Shown here piece after piece: positions 1 to 9,763 of a DNA stretch of 64,000 bases (the first letter of the stretch is position 1; the number at the start of each line of letters is the position of its first letter). A program made the position numbers and the translations under genes. The stretch lies in the NCBI RefSeq assembly GCF_963169125.1, contig NC_084797.1, forward strand, positions 100,279,868 to 100,343,867, in the 5' to 3' direction. The notes under the pieces are model-generated. The model made no database searches. It saw nothing but the letters and a program-made list of their open reading frames with translations, and was not told the origin of the DNA. The stretch is from Humulus lupulus (taxonomy: Eukaryota > Streptophyta > Magnoliopsida > Rosales > Cannabaceae).

Positions 1-2669
1 TCGGAGTGAGTCAAGGGGTGTTTAGCACATTACCGGGTTATTGGGTAATGGGAATAAATATTTGATGATAAATTGGGAGTTCGTAAGATCAGGGGAAAAT
101 TCTGGAGGTTTTGACTATCTTGCCCTGGGGACGTTTTCGGGACCCCGAGCATTAGGATTTGTTTGAGGCTACTTAAGCTTGAAGTAACCTGTTAAGAAAT
201 AAAAAGAATGTTCGGAATGTTCTCTCTCCTTCAAAGTTCCATTTTTGTCACCCAATCGTATTTTCGAAGGAAACTTGAGTTCTAGGACTCGGATTCAAGC
301 GAGAATCGAGGCATAGCGATTCTAGGAAATATTAGAAGCTTATTAACCGGAGGATTTAGTTGGGAAACAACTCAATCGGAGATAATTCAAGTTTTAAGTT
401 CTAAGCTTTTAAAGTTTTTAAGCTTGAATTGGACTTTGTGTTTTGATGAGTTTTCAATTGAATTGAAGCTTGGGTTTTTTGGGTTTTGGGTCATGGGGAT
501 GTTTGGAAACTTTGATTTTTGAGTTTAGAGATGTTTGGGTAGGTTTTTGGAAGGTTTTAAAATGTTAAAAGCGAGGGAAAATGGGTGGTTCGAAGTTGGG
601 TCGCGGCCCTGTTCTAGGGCGTCGCGGCCCAAGCTTGCTGAAGGAGGAAGTAGGCTCTGTCTAGGGGGCGGGCCACGGCATGGTGTATGGTGGGCCGCAG
701 CACTTAAGGGAAAAATTTGCCATAATTTTTTTTTTGTCATGGGAACTTAACTCTAAGGGCCTGGGATCGATCCTACTACCTAGTTGAGTGGGATTTGACG
801 TTCTCGAAGCTTGGGTTGGGTTTGGAAGTATTTATTTACTCATTTTGATGAAGTTTTATATTATGGTTGTAACTAGGTTATCACTAGGGGCTTTGAATCA
901 GGATCGTGCTTGTGGCTATTTTATTGGTAACCTGTGCTTGGACCAAAGGTAAGAAAAATGCACCCAGTATGTGATGCATATGATGCACGAGAAACATGTG
1001 GTTAGGGCATGCCATGAATGTTGAATATGAGACTGATCAACGCTTGAGTCTCTGTGTTTGTGCATGATCATAATTATGCTAACAACTGTTAAGTAAGCAT
1101 GTTGAATGCCCTACATTTGGATATCTGATATATGATATAAGCTTGGTAGCATTGCTTACTTGTGCATGGCACTGACTAAATAGTCAGAATTGGCAATGGT
1201 GTTAATATTGATTGTGAAGTTGTGACCTACTTGTCAAGTTCAGCAGTAATACTGGGCACTGGTCACATGGCATTGACTAAAAAGTCAAGAATGGTCTTAG
1301 CGTGTTTAACGCAAGCAGACAAAGATTAGATCTAATCGACATCTGCATTGAATGACTCAAATGAGCATTAATGCTGGACCGAACTCAAGTTCGATGAAAA
1401 CTAAAAAGCGCTTGTCTAGCCTAAGGCTAGTCACTTAGAGCCAGGGTCAGAGAGCCCCAGTGACTGTTTAGTCACATGGCTATGGGTGTTGAGCCCGAGT
1501 GACTTACCCAGCAGTCACTCATTTCATTGGATTCAGGGCCAAAAGGTCCAAGTTACTGTTTAGTCACATGGCTATGGGTGTTAAGCCCGAGTGACTTACC
1601 CAGCAGTCACTCATTTGATTGGAGCCAAGGCCAGAAGGTCCAAGTGACTGTTTAGTCACATGGCTATGGGTGTTAAGCTCAAGTGACCTACCCAGCAGTC
1701 ACTCATTTGATTGAAGTCAGGGCCAAAGGGTCCAAGTGACTGTTTAGTCACATGGCTATGGGTGCTGAGCCCAGGTGACTACTTAGTCACATGACTGTGG
1801 GTGCCAAGCCCCATAGTGACTTGTTCGTTAGTCACTCATCTGATTAGAGTCATTGTCAGAAAGCCCAGGTGACTGTTTCATCACATGGCTATGGGTGCTG
1901 AGCCCCGTGGTGACTTGCTTGTCAGTCACTCATTATGGTTAAATAGAACCTCAAAGTGATATTCACTCATCTTTTCAGGGCTATAAGCTCTGTATGATGA
2001 TAATGATCATCATTTGCATGGTTATGGGTGCTAAGCCCCTGGTGACTTGCTTGTCAGTCACTCATTATGGTTGGCGGAACCACTAGTGTTAAATCACTCA
2101 TCTAATTAGGACTGACTTGATAGTCATCCAATCAGGAGGGCAGTATTTCTTATCCTGGATACCCCATCATTATCTAAATTTATTTGCATGCTTGAATAGA
2201 GCAATAATTGCTAGGCATGCCAGATATGATTTTGTGACACGATATTATTGATCATGAGCATATTGAGTTTTCTTGCTGGGCTTCGGCTTACGGGTGCTAT
2301 GTGGTGCAGGTAAAGGCAAAAGAAAGTTGGACCATCCATGAGTTGGAGAGCTTAGGTGACGATGTGTACATATGCGGCTGCTCGACCGCCACGACCGAGG
2401 GTTTAAAGAGGAACTAGGGTTAAACCTTATTTTGCTGCTTAGATCGGCTGGTTGTAAATATTTTCTTGTAATTAACCTTTAAATTATATTTTTGGGATCC
2501 CAATGTATATAGTAAACGTTTTAGTGAAACGTTATATCTTAACCAAAAAATTTAATCCTAAACCGCTAATCATACTTAGTTACACGATTATGGCCAAATA
2601 ACTCGATTAGCGAGTTTAACACTATTCAAATGGCACACTGTAACGGTCCCTAGAGTTTAGGGCGTTACA
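1..2669 (+). mobile_element. Chromovirus LTR, 5' end cut by window
   Basis: The segment ends in GGCGTTACA, the 3' terminus shared by the other chromovirus-type LTRs here. About 170 bp upstream it carries the GGGATCCCAA word present at the same place in the copies at 20320, 24570, 29650, 46250 and 48470. A block near 2283-2340 (CACGGGTGCT...GTGCAGGTAAAGG) also recurs in all of them. No coding capacity is seen; the small reading frames near 525-750 lie in a GC-rich palindromic patch. Whether it is a solo LTR or part of an element extending leftwards cannot be told, because the 5' end and left target duplication are outside the window. Bases following the end are TGTTG. Confidence 0.75.
1459..2110 (+). 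repeat. Minisatellite, 92-bp period, inside the LTR
   Basis: The phrase GTGACTGTTTAGTCACATGG recurs at about 1460, 1552, 1644 and 1736, exactly 92 bp apart, followed by less regular copies near 1775, 1869 and 2010. Each unit carries the short inverted word GTGACT...AGTCAC twice, so each can form small hairpins. The other chromovirus LTRs in the window do not have an array at this position, so it probably expanded within this copy or its subfamily. Confidence 0.85.
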
Positions 2670-2674
2670 TGTTG

Positions 2675-3883
2675 TGTCTTCAATAATTTTTAATGAGAAT
2701 TTTGAAAATCACACTTTAGTTTTTGTAAAATATTAATTTTAAACCTTAGAAACCATAACCCTAACACATAATGTGAAGAAAACTAGATATTGTGTAAGAA
2801 AAATGTGATGGAAATACCACTTTTTTTTTGTATGGGTCATGGGGTACTGTGTTGGATAAGGCCCACTAGCAAGAGGCCATAAGAAACATAGTTTGCGGGC
2901 ATGGATATGAAATATTTAGGTAAAGGTGCGAGGTATAGTTCATGTAAAAAGTGAATAGTATTGAGGACTAGCATAGTAGTATTCTAAATTATTTTTGTAG
3001 TTTAAAGTCATTCTTGGTTCTCAAGCTTGGTGTGAAAACAAATTCAACTACATGCAATAATGAAGCAATTATCACCAGAGTTTGAGAATGCAGTAACTGC
3101 AATAACACATAACTCAAAATAGGCTCAATATCTTACTTGTAATTATTCTTCACTTGCTCAAAGTACTATGGTTGGAATCCCTTTGTCCTAGTTGTTGGAT
3201 TGACTTGCCTTCATACTATCATGTTTAATCTATTCTTAGTTGTTTTTATGTAGGTTTTTCTTAACGATTTTCTACTTTATGTGGTGTGAATATGTTAGTT
3301 GATAGCATTAAGTGGAAATTTAAAGCTCTTGCCAACTTTCGCTATTTTAATAAATTATTAGAGTGCATGGAGACGTGAGTTATAGTACATACACAAACTG
3401 AAACTGACTTAAATAATTAAAATATTTAATCTTATATAGCTATGCATAATGTGTTTTCAATAAATTAAAATAGGTCAGTTTGAACGGACTTATCATTTAT
3501 ATTCACCCATACTGCTAGTTCATACATAGCATTAGTTGAAAATATGGTCATTTTCCAACCTTGGAAATTAAATGTGACAGTCCTAGTACCTTCACACGTG
3601 CATAATAGTATGTTGTTTTAAGGAACTCACTTCTATTTGTTTATTTATCATCTGGTTAGTAAAACTGTATGAATTTGGTTCTTTTCCAAGTAAAAAATTC
3701 TGCGAACTAAAAGTACGATATTAGGGTTATCGTATGGGCTACTAGCAGAAGTAGAAGCTTATTATAAATCCTTTGTGAGATAGTGTCTCATTATTTTCTA
3801 TTTAGCGTATTGTTCCCAATCATTGAAATGAGCAATCATAGTTTTTGGGTAGTTTTCAATGGACCAAATGAATATATATATAT
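2675..3883. other. Non-LTR spacer, no gene seen
   Basis: AT-rich single-copy-looking DNA between the LTR end at 2669 and the broken reading frame at 3884. I see no long reading frame, no LTR termini and no obvious tandem repeat. It may contain introns or upstream sequence of the gene remnant that follows, but I cannot define exons in it. Confidence 0.4.
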
Positions 3884-4294
3884 GGGAGTTATGAAGTTGT
3901 AATCAATCGAAACCCATGGTTAGATCTTGCAATTAAGATCCTTCGTTATGAATCGTTTGTGGAAGCCTTTTCTGGATCATGTCTTCACGCCCAATTCGGT
4001 TGTTGTTTCCCTAGGGAGGAATTCAGAGCACTGACTTGTGCTAATGACCTTCCTTGCAAGTTAGATTCTGATGATGATGAACCCACTTAGGATAATGGCG
4101 TAATATATGTATGTGAATCCTCTGAAGTACATGAGTGTGTTCCACATCAAAGTAAGGAAGAACCTAAGTTGGAAGTGGCAAGGGGAGATGAAGGAGAGGG
4201 TATGTGCATGGGGGAGGAGAAAAAGGGAGTCGACCCAAAGTAGAAGAAGTAAAGGAAGAAGGAGTGGAAGGGGAGAAGCTTTCCAATGGGTTAA
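3884..4294 (+). pseudogene. Broken reading frame of a host-like gene
   Basis: One frame reads through 3884-4294 with stops only at 4088 (TAG), 4241, 4250 and 4292. The first 68 codons are composed like ordinary protein (NPWLDLAIKILRYES, then CCFPREEFRALTC) and end in an acidic DSDDDE patch. After the TAG the same frame continues with a charged Glu/Lys-rich stretch. I do not recognise the family. The remnant stops exactly where the chromovirus LTR begins at 4295, and the target duplication GTTAA (4290-4294) lies inside it, so the insertion hit this frame or its 3' flank. It resembles a terminal exon that has decayed; chance openness is the alternative. Confidence 0.4.
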
Positions 4295-5157
4295 TGTAAC
4301 GTCCCAAATTTGCTAATAAGGCTCAGTGCCTTGATTAGCGTGTTGGGAGGGAAATAATTGATTTAATTATAATTACATAATTAATTAAAATACATGTGTA
4401 CCATTATCTGATTGCTTGGTTTATGATATGATACGACTAGATATGCTTGTTTAGGTGTATTAAATGTGTGTGTGGGCCAGTTATGGGTAACAAGGGCATA
4501 TTTGTAATTTTTGGCACATTGAGGGCATAATTGAAATTATGTGTTATGTATGTGATATGAGTAAGACCACAATATTGTGGAGATATAGTTGAGATGTATA
4601 GTTTGAGGGTGTCCTAGGGAACAGATTAGCGGAATAGTCACAACGGGTTCAGATACCCGACTCGGGATGAGCCTAGGGGTATACTGGGGAGTTAATGCGT
4701 GTTCAGGATTTACCGGGTAACACGTAGATATTTAGTGGTTATTTGGGTATGCCAAGATTAATTGAGGATTTATAGGACTACTTGAGAAATTAGAGGGAAT
4801 GTGATAAATGATGGGTTTTCCCTTGAATGCATTACAGGGCTAAGAGTTGATTTAGGGGCATTTTAGTCATTCTCTATGCCAAAGCATAGATTTGGTTGGA
4901 CTTGACCTCAGCAGAACACTTAGGGAAAAAAAGGAAGAAACACTCTCTCTTTCTCACACACGTTCCTCTCTCTCTCTCTCTCTCTCTACCCCTCCCTTGC
5001 AAGTTGTTCTCTCATGTTTGTAAAGGGATTTGCTGAGTTTCAACTTAGGGTTGTCTTTGGTGGGAATTGGGAGCTAGGCTTTGGAGATTAGAGGTTGTTA
5101 AACTAAAGGGTCCAGCTGGGGGAACTCGAATTCTAGGAGGTAATCTCTATTCCCAAG
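4295..5157 (+). repeat. 5' LTR of the chromovirus, 3'-truncated
   Basis: It starts TGTAACGTCCCAAATTTGC and matches the later LTR copy (6835 onward) through the CT-rich run near 4970-4990 and the AGGAGGTAATCTCTATTC word at about 5135. After AAGCTTTT the sequence switches to pol (AAAATC...CATTACCTGTATGAA). The missing remainder of the LTR, about 1 kb, is present in the other copy. The junction shows microhomology at AAGCTTTT, consistent with illegitimate deletion. Confidence 0.8.
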
Positions 5158-5159
5158 CT

Positions 5160-5872
5160 TTTAAAATCACATGATAACGCATTACCTGTATGAAGAGAAG
5201 TGCGAAATATACACTGACCATAAAAGTTTGAAGTACTTCTTTACTCAAAGGATTTGAATATGCGCCAAAGACATTGGCTGGAGTTGGTAAAGGACTACGA
5301 TTGTGAGATTTTGTACTAGCCAGAAAAAGCCAATATGGTGGCCGACGCATTGAGTCAGAGGGGTCCAGGGCAGTTTTTCAGTTCGAGATAGATATCAAAA
5401 AAGCTAGCTGAAGAAATGACAAGAGCGGGAATTGAACTAGTAGTTGGTCAACTAGCCAACATTACTCTTCAGTACACTCTCCTTGAAAGAATCAGAGAAG
5501 CGCAGGAGGATCCTCAGTTGAGGAAATACAGGTAGAATGTCTTAGCTAGATTGGCTAAAGACTATTCTATGTTAGAGGTAGATCTGTTGAGGTATAAAAA
5601 TCGGATTTGCATCCCGATGGATGCTGGTATCAAGCAAGAGATTCTGGATGAGTCTCATACCACTCCTTATTCTCTACATCCGGGTACGATGAAGATGTAC
5701 CAAGATCTAAATACTCTGTATTGGTGGCAAAGAATGAAGAAGAAGGTGATAGATTATGTGGCCAAGTGTTTAACTTGTCAGCAAGTGAAGACGGAACACC
5801 AAAGGCTAGCAGGATTGCTGCAGCCTTTAAGGATTCCAGAATGGAAGTGGGAGGATATTACCATGGACTTCT
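5160..5872 (+). pseudogene. Chromovirus pol fragment: RNase H end to integrase
   Basis: The translation reads HYLYEEKCEIYTDHKSLKYF and then, after a frameshift near 5246, [18 protein letters not shown] and VADALSQRGPGQ, the canonical C-terminal part of Ty3/gypsy RNase H. Stops occur near 5317 and 5388. From about 5551 the integrase zinc-binding region follows, with H-x-x-x-H replaced in part and CLTCQQVKTEHQ intact. It continues to [10 protein letters not shown], the first catalytic Asp of the integrase core, where it is cut by a copia LTR start at 5873. Gag, protease and RT upstream are absent. The fragment is not functional. Confidence 0.85.
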
Positions 5873-6834
5873 GTTGGGGTTTTATGCCTTAATTAAAACC
5901 CATTTTCTTTGTAATCTCATTTATTATCAATAAAAGAATAGAATTCATTTTTTGACTTGGTCAATCACTTTGCTCACATGTTTTATTTTCATGATTATTT
6001 GTTTAATATAAACTTCTATTAAATCATGAGCATATAGCTAAACGTGTTTATGGTGACATAATAACAATGGAATATAAATATGATTATATGTTCAAAATAA
6101 GTTAGTCCTAAGATTAGTCAGTGCACAGGATTTACACTGACTTATCAATCTACGACATGATCTACTTACACATCATAGTGTTATGTTCTTTCTAGAACAT
6201 TAGCAAAGTAGATAAGATAGGATGTATTTGTTACATTGGACTGGACCGATATTTACAGAAGATAGGATAAGTAAACATATCGTTATCATCTATTCTAGTC
6301 ATATCATATAGTTGACCATAGGTCAATTCAATCTCAATTCTGAGTGGTTAGTATTCTAACTAATTGTATTATTTGAGTTCTTTGACTTGTTTGTTACCAG
6401 CTTACCCTATGGACTAGCCCATACTTACATCTTGGGAACTCAGTAGTAAAATTGAGTGGGAGATTTAATCATAGATATGAACATTTATAGCTTCTGCTGA
6501 AGAAGTGAAACGATGGTTTCCTTTTAGTTTGGTTCAAGGTGCTAAATGATAGAGATCTCATTTCAGTAATTAGTATTAGTTTACTGAAATATCATTTACA
6601 AGGAACTAAGTGTTTTAAGGATAAAATACAATGAGGGGTAAAACAGTATTTTAGTCCCATCTCATTGTAGACTGTTTATAGAGAATTGAGTGACAATTAT
6701 GGTTGTAACAATGGATAATTAATAACGTATCTATATTGTTTATAGAGTGTTTTATGAATTCAAGAGTGCAATTCTGAGTCTTTAGTGGAGTCACGAGGAA
6801 TTAATAAGTTAGTAAATTTATTTGTTAGATTTAT
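5873..6834 (+). mobile_element. Ty1/copia LTR fragment
   Basis: It begins TGTTGGGGTTTTATGCC. Related copies in reverse orientation occur at 60881-60954 and 60955-61391, and the middle part matches the reverse complement of 52277-54700 (for example TTGACCATAGGTCAATTC at about 6312 and GTGGAGTCACGAGGAATT at about 6787). Its 3' end is missing: after TTATAACTTATT the sequence changes to chromovirus LTR at GTGGAGATATA. No target duplication is present, so it is not a clean solo LTR but one side of a deletion or recombination. Confidence 0.75.
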
Positions 6835-8092
6835 AACTTATTGTGGAGATATATTTAAGATGTGTGGTATGAGGCGGTCCTAGGGTGCAGATTAGCAGAA
6901 TAGTCACAACGGGGTTAGATACCTGGCTCGGGGTAAGCCTAGGGGTATTTTGTGTCGTTAGTGCGTGTTCGGGATTTACCGAGTAATGGGTAGTTATTTA
7001 GCGATTATTTGGCTATGCTAGGATTAATTGGGGATTTATAGGACTACTCGAGGAATTATCGGGAATGTGGCAAATGACGGGTTTGCCCTTGGATACATTA
7101 CAGGGCATTTTGGTCATTCTCTAAGCCAAAGGATAAACTTGGTTGGACTTGACCTCGGCAAAACACTTAGGAAAGAAAAGGAAGAAACACTCTATCTCAC
7201 ACACACACATGTTCTTCTCTCTCTCTCTCCCTCTCCCTAGCAAATGGTTCTCTAAAGTTTGTAAAGGGATTTTCTAAGTTTCAACTTAGGGCTATCTTTG
7301 GTGAGAAGTGGGAGTTAGGCTTTGGAGATTAGGGCTATCTTTGGAGAAGTCGAAACTCGAATTCCAGGAGGTAATCTCTATTCTCAAGCTTTTAGTTTAT
7401 TGTTTTGGTTGTAATCTTAGAGTTCTGAGTTTGATGGTGTCTAAAGGGTTTTGAAGATTTCTTTGTGATAGCTTTGTATTGCTGGTGTAATACTGTTGTT
7501 GAAATGGGTTAGAAATTGAGTTTGGGATGGAATAGGAAGGATTTGCGATTTCTGGAATCGCAGGATTCATGTGTGGCGCTGTTCTTGAGCGCTGCAGCCC
7601 GCATGAACCTAGGAGGCCTAGGGGGTTTGCTAAATTGCCTAGGTGCCGCGGCACAGGTTGGGGCGCGCCAGGGCCCGTGTTCTCCAGGTTAGATCCTTAA
7701 GCTCTTTGACTTGTAGAGGGTTGCAGTGCCTCTGGGGAGGGTCGCGGTGCCTCTGGGGATGGTCGCGGCTCAAATAGAAAATATAGGCCAATGAGGTTTT
7801 TGGGGTCGGAAACTTAAACATAGGGGCTCGGGAAGGATCCTACTACTCGGTTCAGTAGAATTCGAGGTCCCGGAGACTAGTATATTATTCCAAAAGCTTT
7901 TAATCAGTTTAGATTGTGATGGTTATTTATTATTACATTGTGACTAGGTTTTACCGCTAATGCTCAGGATTAGGAATCGTGCTTGGGATAGCCTGGTACC
8001 GTCAGCTCGGGACTCAAGTAAGAAAACTGTTTGTGCCCGTAGAGCAGGGCATGGCACGATTATCTGTACTTAGTGTTATATGTGAATGTATG
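6835..8092 (+). repeat. 3' LTR of the chromovirus, first part
   Basis: It matches the 4573-5150 LTR copy, lacks the first 280 bp or so (lost at the copia junction), and continues past the point where that copy is truncated. It contains the GC-rich patch with GCTGCAGCCC and GTCGCGG words at 7570-7760. It is interrupted at 8092 by the Tat-lineage element and resumes at 19814. Confidence 0.8.
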
Positions 8093-8710
8093 TGTTGACC
8101 TTCAAATTGGCCAACGACACGAAGTCGGATAAACGATATAAAGCAAGATGAAAATGAAGAAAACTCCAGACGAAAAGATAAATGACACAAACGGTTTATA
8201 GTGGTTCGGCCCCAATAGAATGGTAACAACCTACATCCACTTAGTGTTCTTATTGATGTAGTATTCCAAGAACAGTGATCAATGAACTAGTGTTCACGAG
8301 TTTCACAAGATCTCAGATCAATAGAATTGTGATGGATAACAACACTCTTTTTCTCTCTTAAAATCTCTTAGCTCAAGCGTTCTCAAGCCAAATGTTCCAA
8401 AAGCCAAAATTCCTCTCTCTTGAGCCCATTGATTCTTATTTATAGGCTCAAGGAGGTTTACATTGGCCAATGGGCCTTAATTACATTTATTACATGTGTA
8501 TCTATACAATAATGAAAATTTTCCTTAATACATAATTACAAGATTGCATATTTAAAGTAAATAATTGAATTTATGCGACCAGATTGGTCGCCTTGATTAC
8601 TTGATAAGATAATGATCCTGGTCGAGGGTCAAGGAGGATATGTTCACTTAATACTTCCACGTGTAGATCAATCCTACCACATCATCAGGTAGTCCATTCT
8701 TGGGTAAACA
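8093..8710 (-). repeat. 3' LTR of Tat-1
   Basis: On the plus strand it reads TGTTGACCTTCAAATTGGCC ... TTGGGTAAACA and is repeated at 19185-19813 with scattered substitutions and small indels (618 versus 629 bp). It includes the phrase TTTATAGTGGTTCGGCCCCA, also present in the LTR at 63566. Confidence 0.93.
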
Positions 8711-8723
8711 TTTTCCCCCCAAG
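8711..8723 (-). promoter_or_regulatory. Polypurine tract of Tat-1
   Basis: Minus strand CTTGGGGGGAAAA directly abuts the 3' LTR. This is the position and composition of the plus-strand primer in LTR retrotransposons. The other Tat element has CTTGGGAGGAAAA at the equivalent place (36423-36435). Confidence 0.85.
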
Positions 8724-8938
8724 TTTATTTTACTACGACCAGTATAAAGTAAACTTAAACGACCAGCCCTTTGGGTGACTCTTCGCGTGACCTGTCAGAG
8801 CCATCAATGCCTTTTTCGAAAAAAAGGCAACCAATCATGTCACTGCAGTTTCCAAAAAGTGATTTGACAACTATCACACTTTTCCATGCCTCGAAAAACC
8901 ATCTCCCATCATTACCTTATTAACCGTGCATCAACCAC

Positions 8939-8946
8939 TATAAATA
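8939..8946 (+). promoter_or_regulatory. TATA box for the antisense ORF of Tat-1
   Basis: TATAAATA on the plus strand lies about 230 bp inside the 3' LTR and about 820 bp upstream of the antisense start codon. A pyrimidine- and A-rich leader follows, then a probable leader intron. Tat-2 has the identical octamer at 36690-36697 in the same relative position. A transcription start about 30 bp downstream is inferred. Confidence 0.55.
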
Positions 8947-9123
8947 ACTCTCAAATTCACTTTTTACTTTCCTTCTGTCCTCAAAAACACTAAAGAACGA
9001 AGCAGAAAACTGAAGAACGTGGTGCGAAGGACCCAGAAAACTCAAACGACTTTGGTGATCCATGGAGTCTTTGTTCAGCCACTCGAATTAACTCTCATAT
9101 CTCTCTTTCAACTTTCTACTCGA

Positions 9124-9607
9124 GTAAGTCCCTTGAACTTCTTCGTCTTTGAGATGCCATGCAATAGTTATATTTTGAGTTTTCTGGTGTGTTTTTGAAT
9201 TCTGAGTTCCTGAATGTTCTTGAAAAACAAATGATTGGGGTAATCGGGATAATAGGTATTAACATGATAAGATAAGGAAAAAACACTAAACGAGGCTTAG
9301 GATTTGGTTTGGGAGCTAGGATTATTGATTTAGGGTGCAAAATCGAAGTAAAAATTCGATTTTTAGGCACTCGGAAAAAACTGGGGTTTCCTTCCCTTTT
9401 TCAGAGTTAAAAAGTTTTCCTTGAAAAACTTTTCATTTCTGCTTTTTAATCCATTTTCCAAACCGTTCGCATATTATTTAGTGTTTACGTTAGAATGTTG
9501 TTGGTTGTATAAAAGCTTAACTTTTATACACGAGCAGCGTTATCCCAACGGTTCCACTTCTTTAGCCTATTGGCCGTTGGTTCTCATCTCCCCTTCTCTG
9601 TTCGCAG
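9124..9607 (+). other. Probable 5'-leader intron of the antisense gene
   Basis: CGA/GTAAGT at 9124 is a strong plant donor and TTCTCTGTTCGCAG at 9607 a strong acceptor, giving a 484-nt AT-rich intron. Tat-2 has a comparable 511-nt interval (36881-37391). No coding is expected before the ATG at 9764. Evidence is splice consensus and conserved layout only. Confidence 0.5.
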
Positions 9608-9763
9608 ATTTTCATGCACAACCTGTGGGGAGGTGAGAGGCCGATTGACGATGACTTGCTCACACTACTGCTCGAAGATCAAGAACAGTCGTCACTGCAT
9701 TTCTCGGAAATTACCTTTTCTTAACACATCCCTGCAGACAGACCAACGAGAAACCCAAAAAAT

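Noticed and set aside
535..750. Paired frames on both strands in the first LTR
   Set aside because: They lie in the GC-rich palindromic patch of an LTR, with equal openness on both strands and no domain.
1459..2110. Possible CRISPR-like array
   Set aside because: Plant LTR context, repeats longer than spacers and spacers also repeated; it is a minisatellite.
8014..8229. 71-codon minus frame across the Tat-1 LTR border
   Set aside because: It spans two unrelated elements at an insertion junction.
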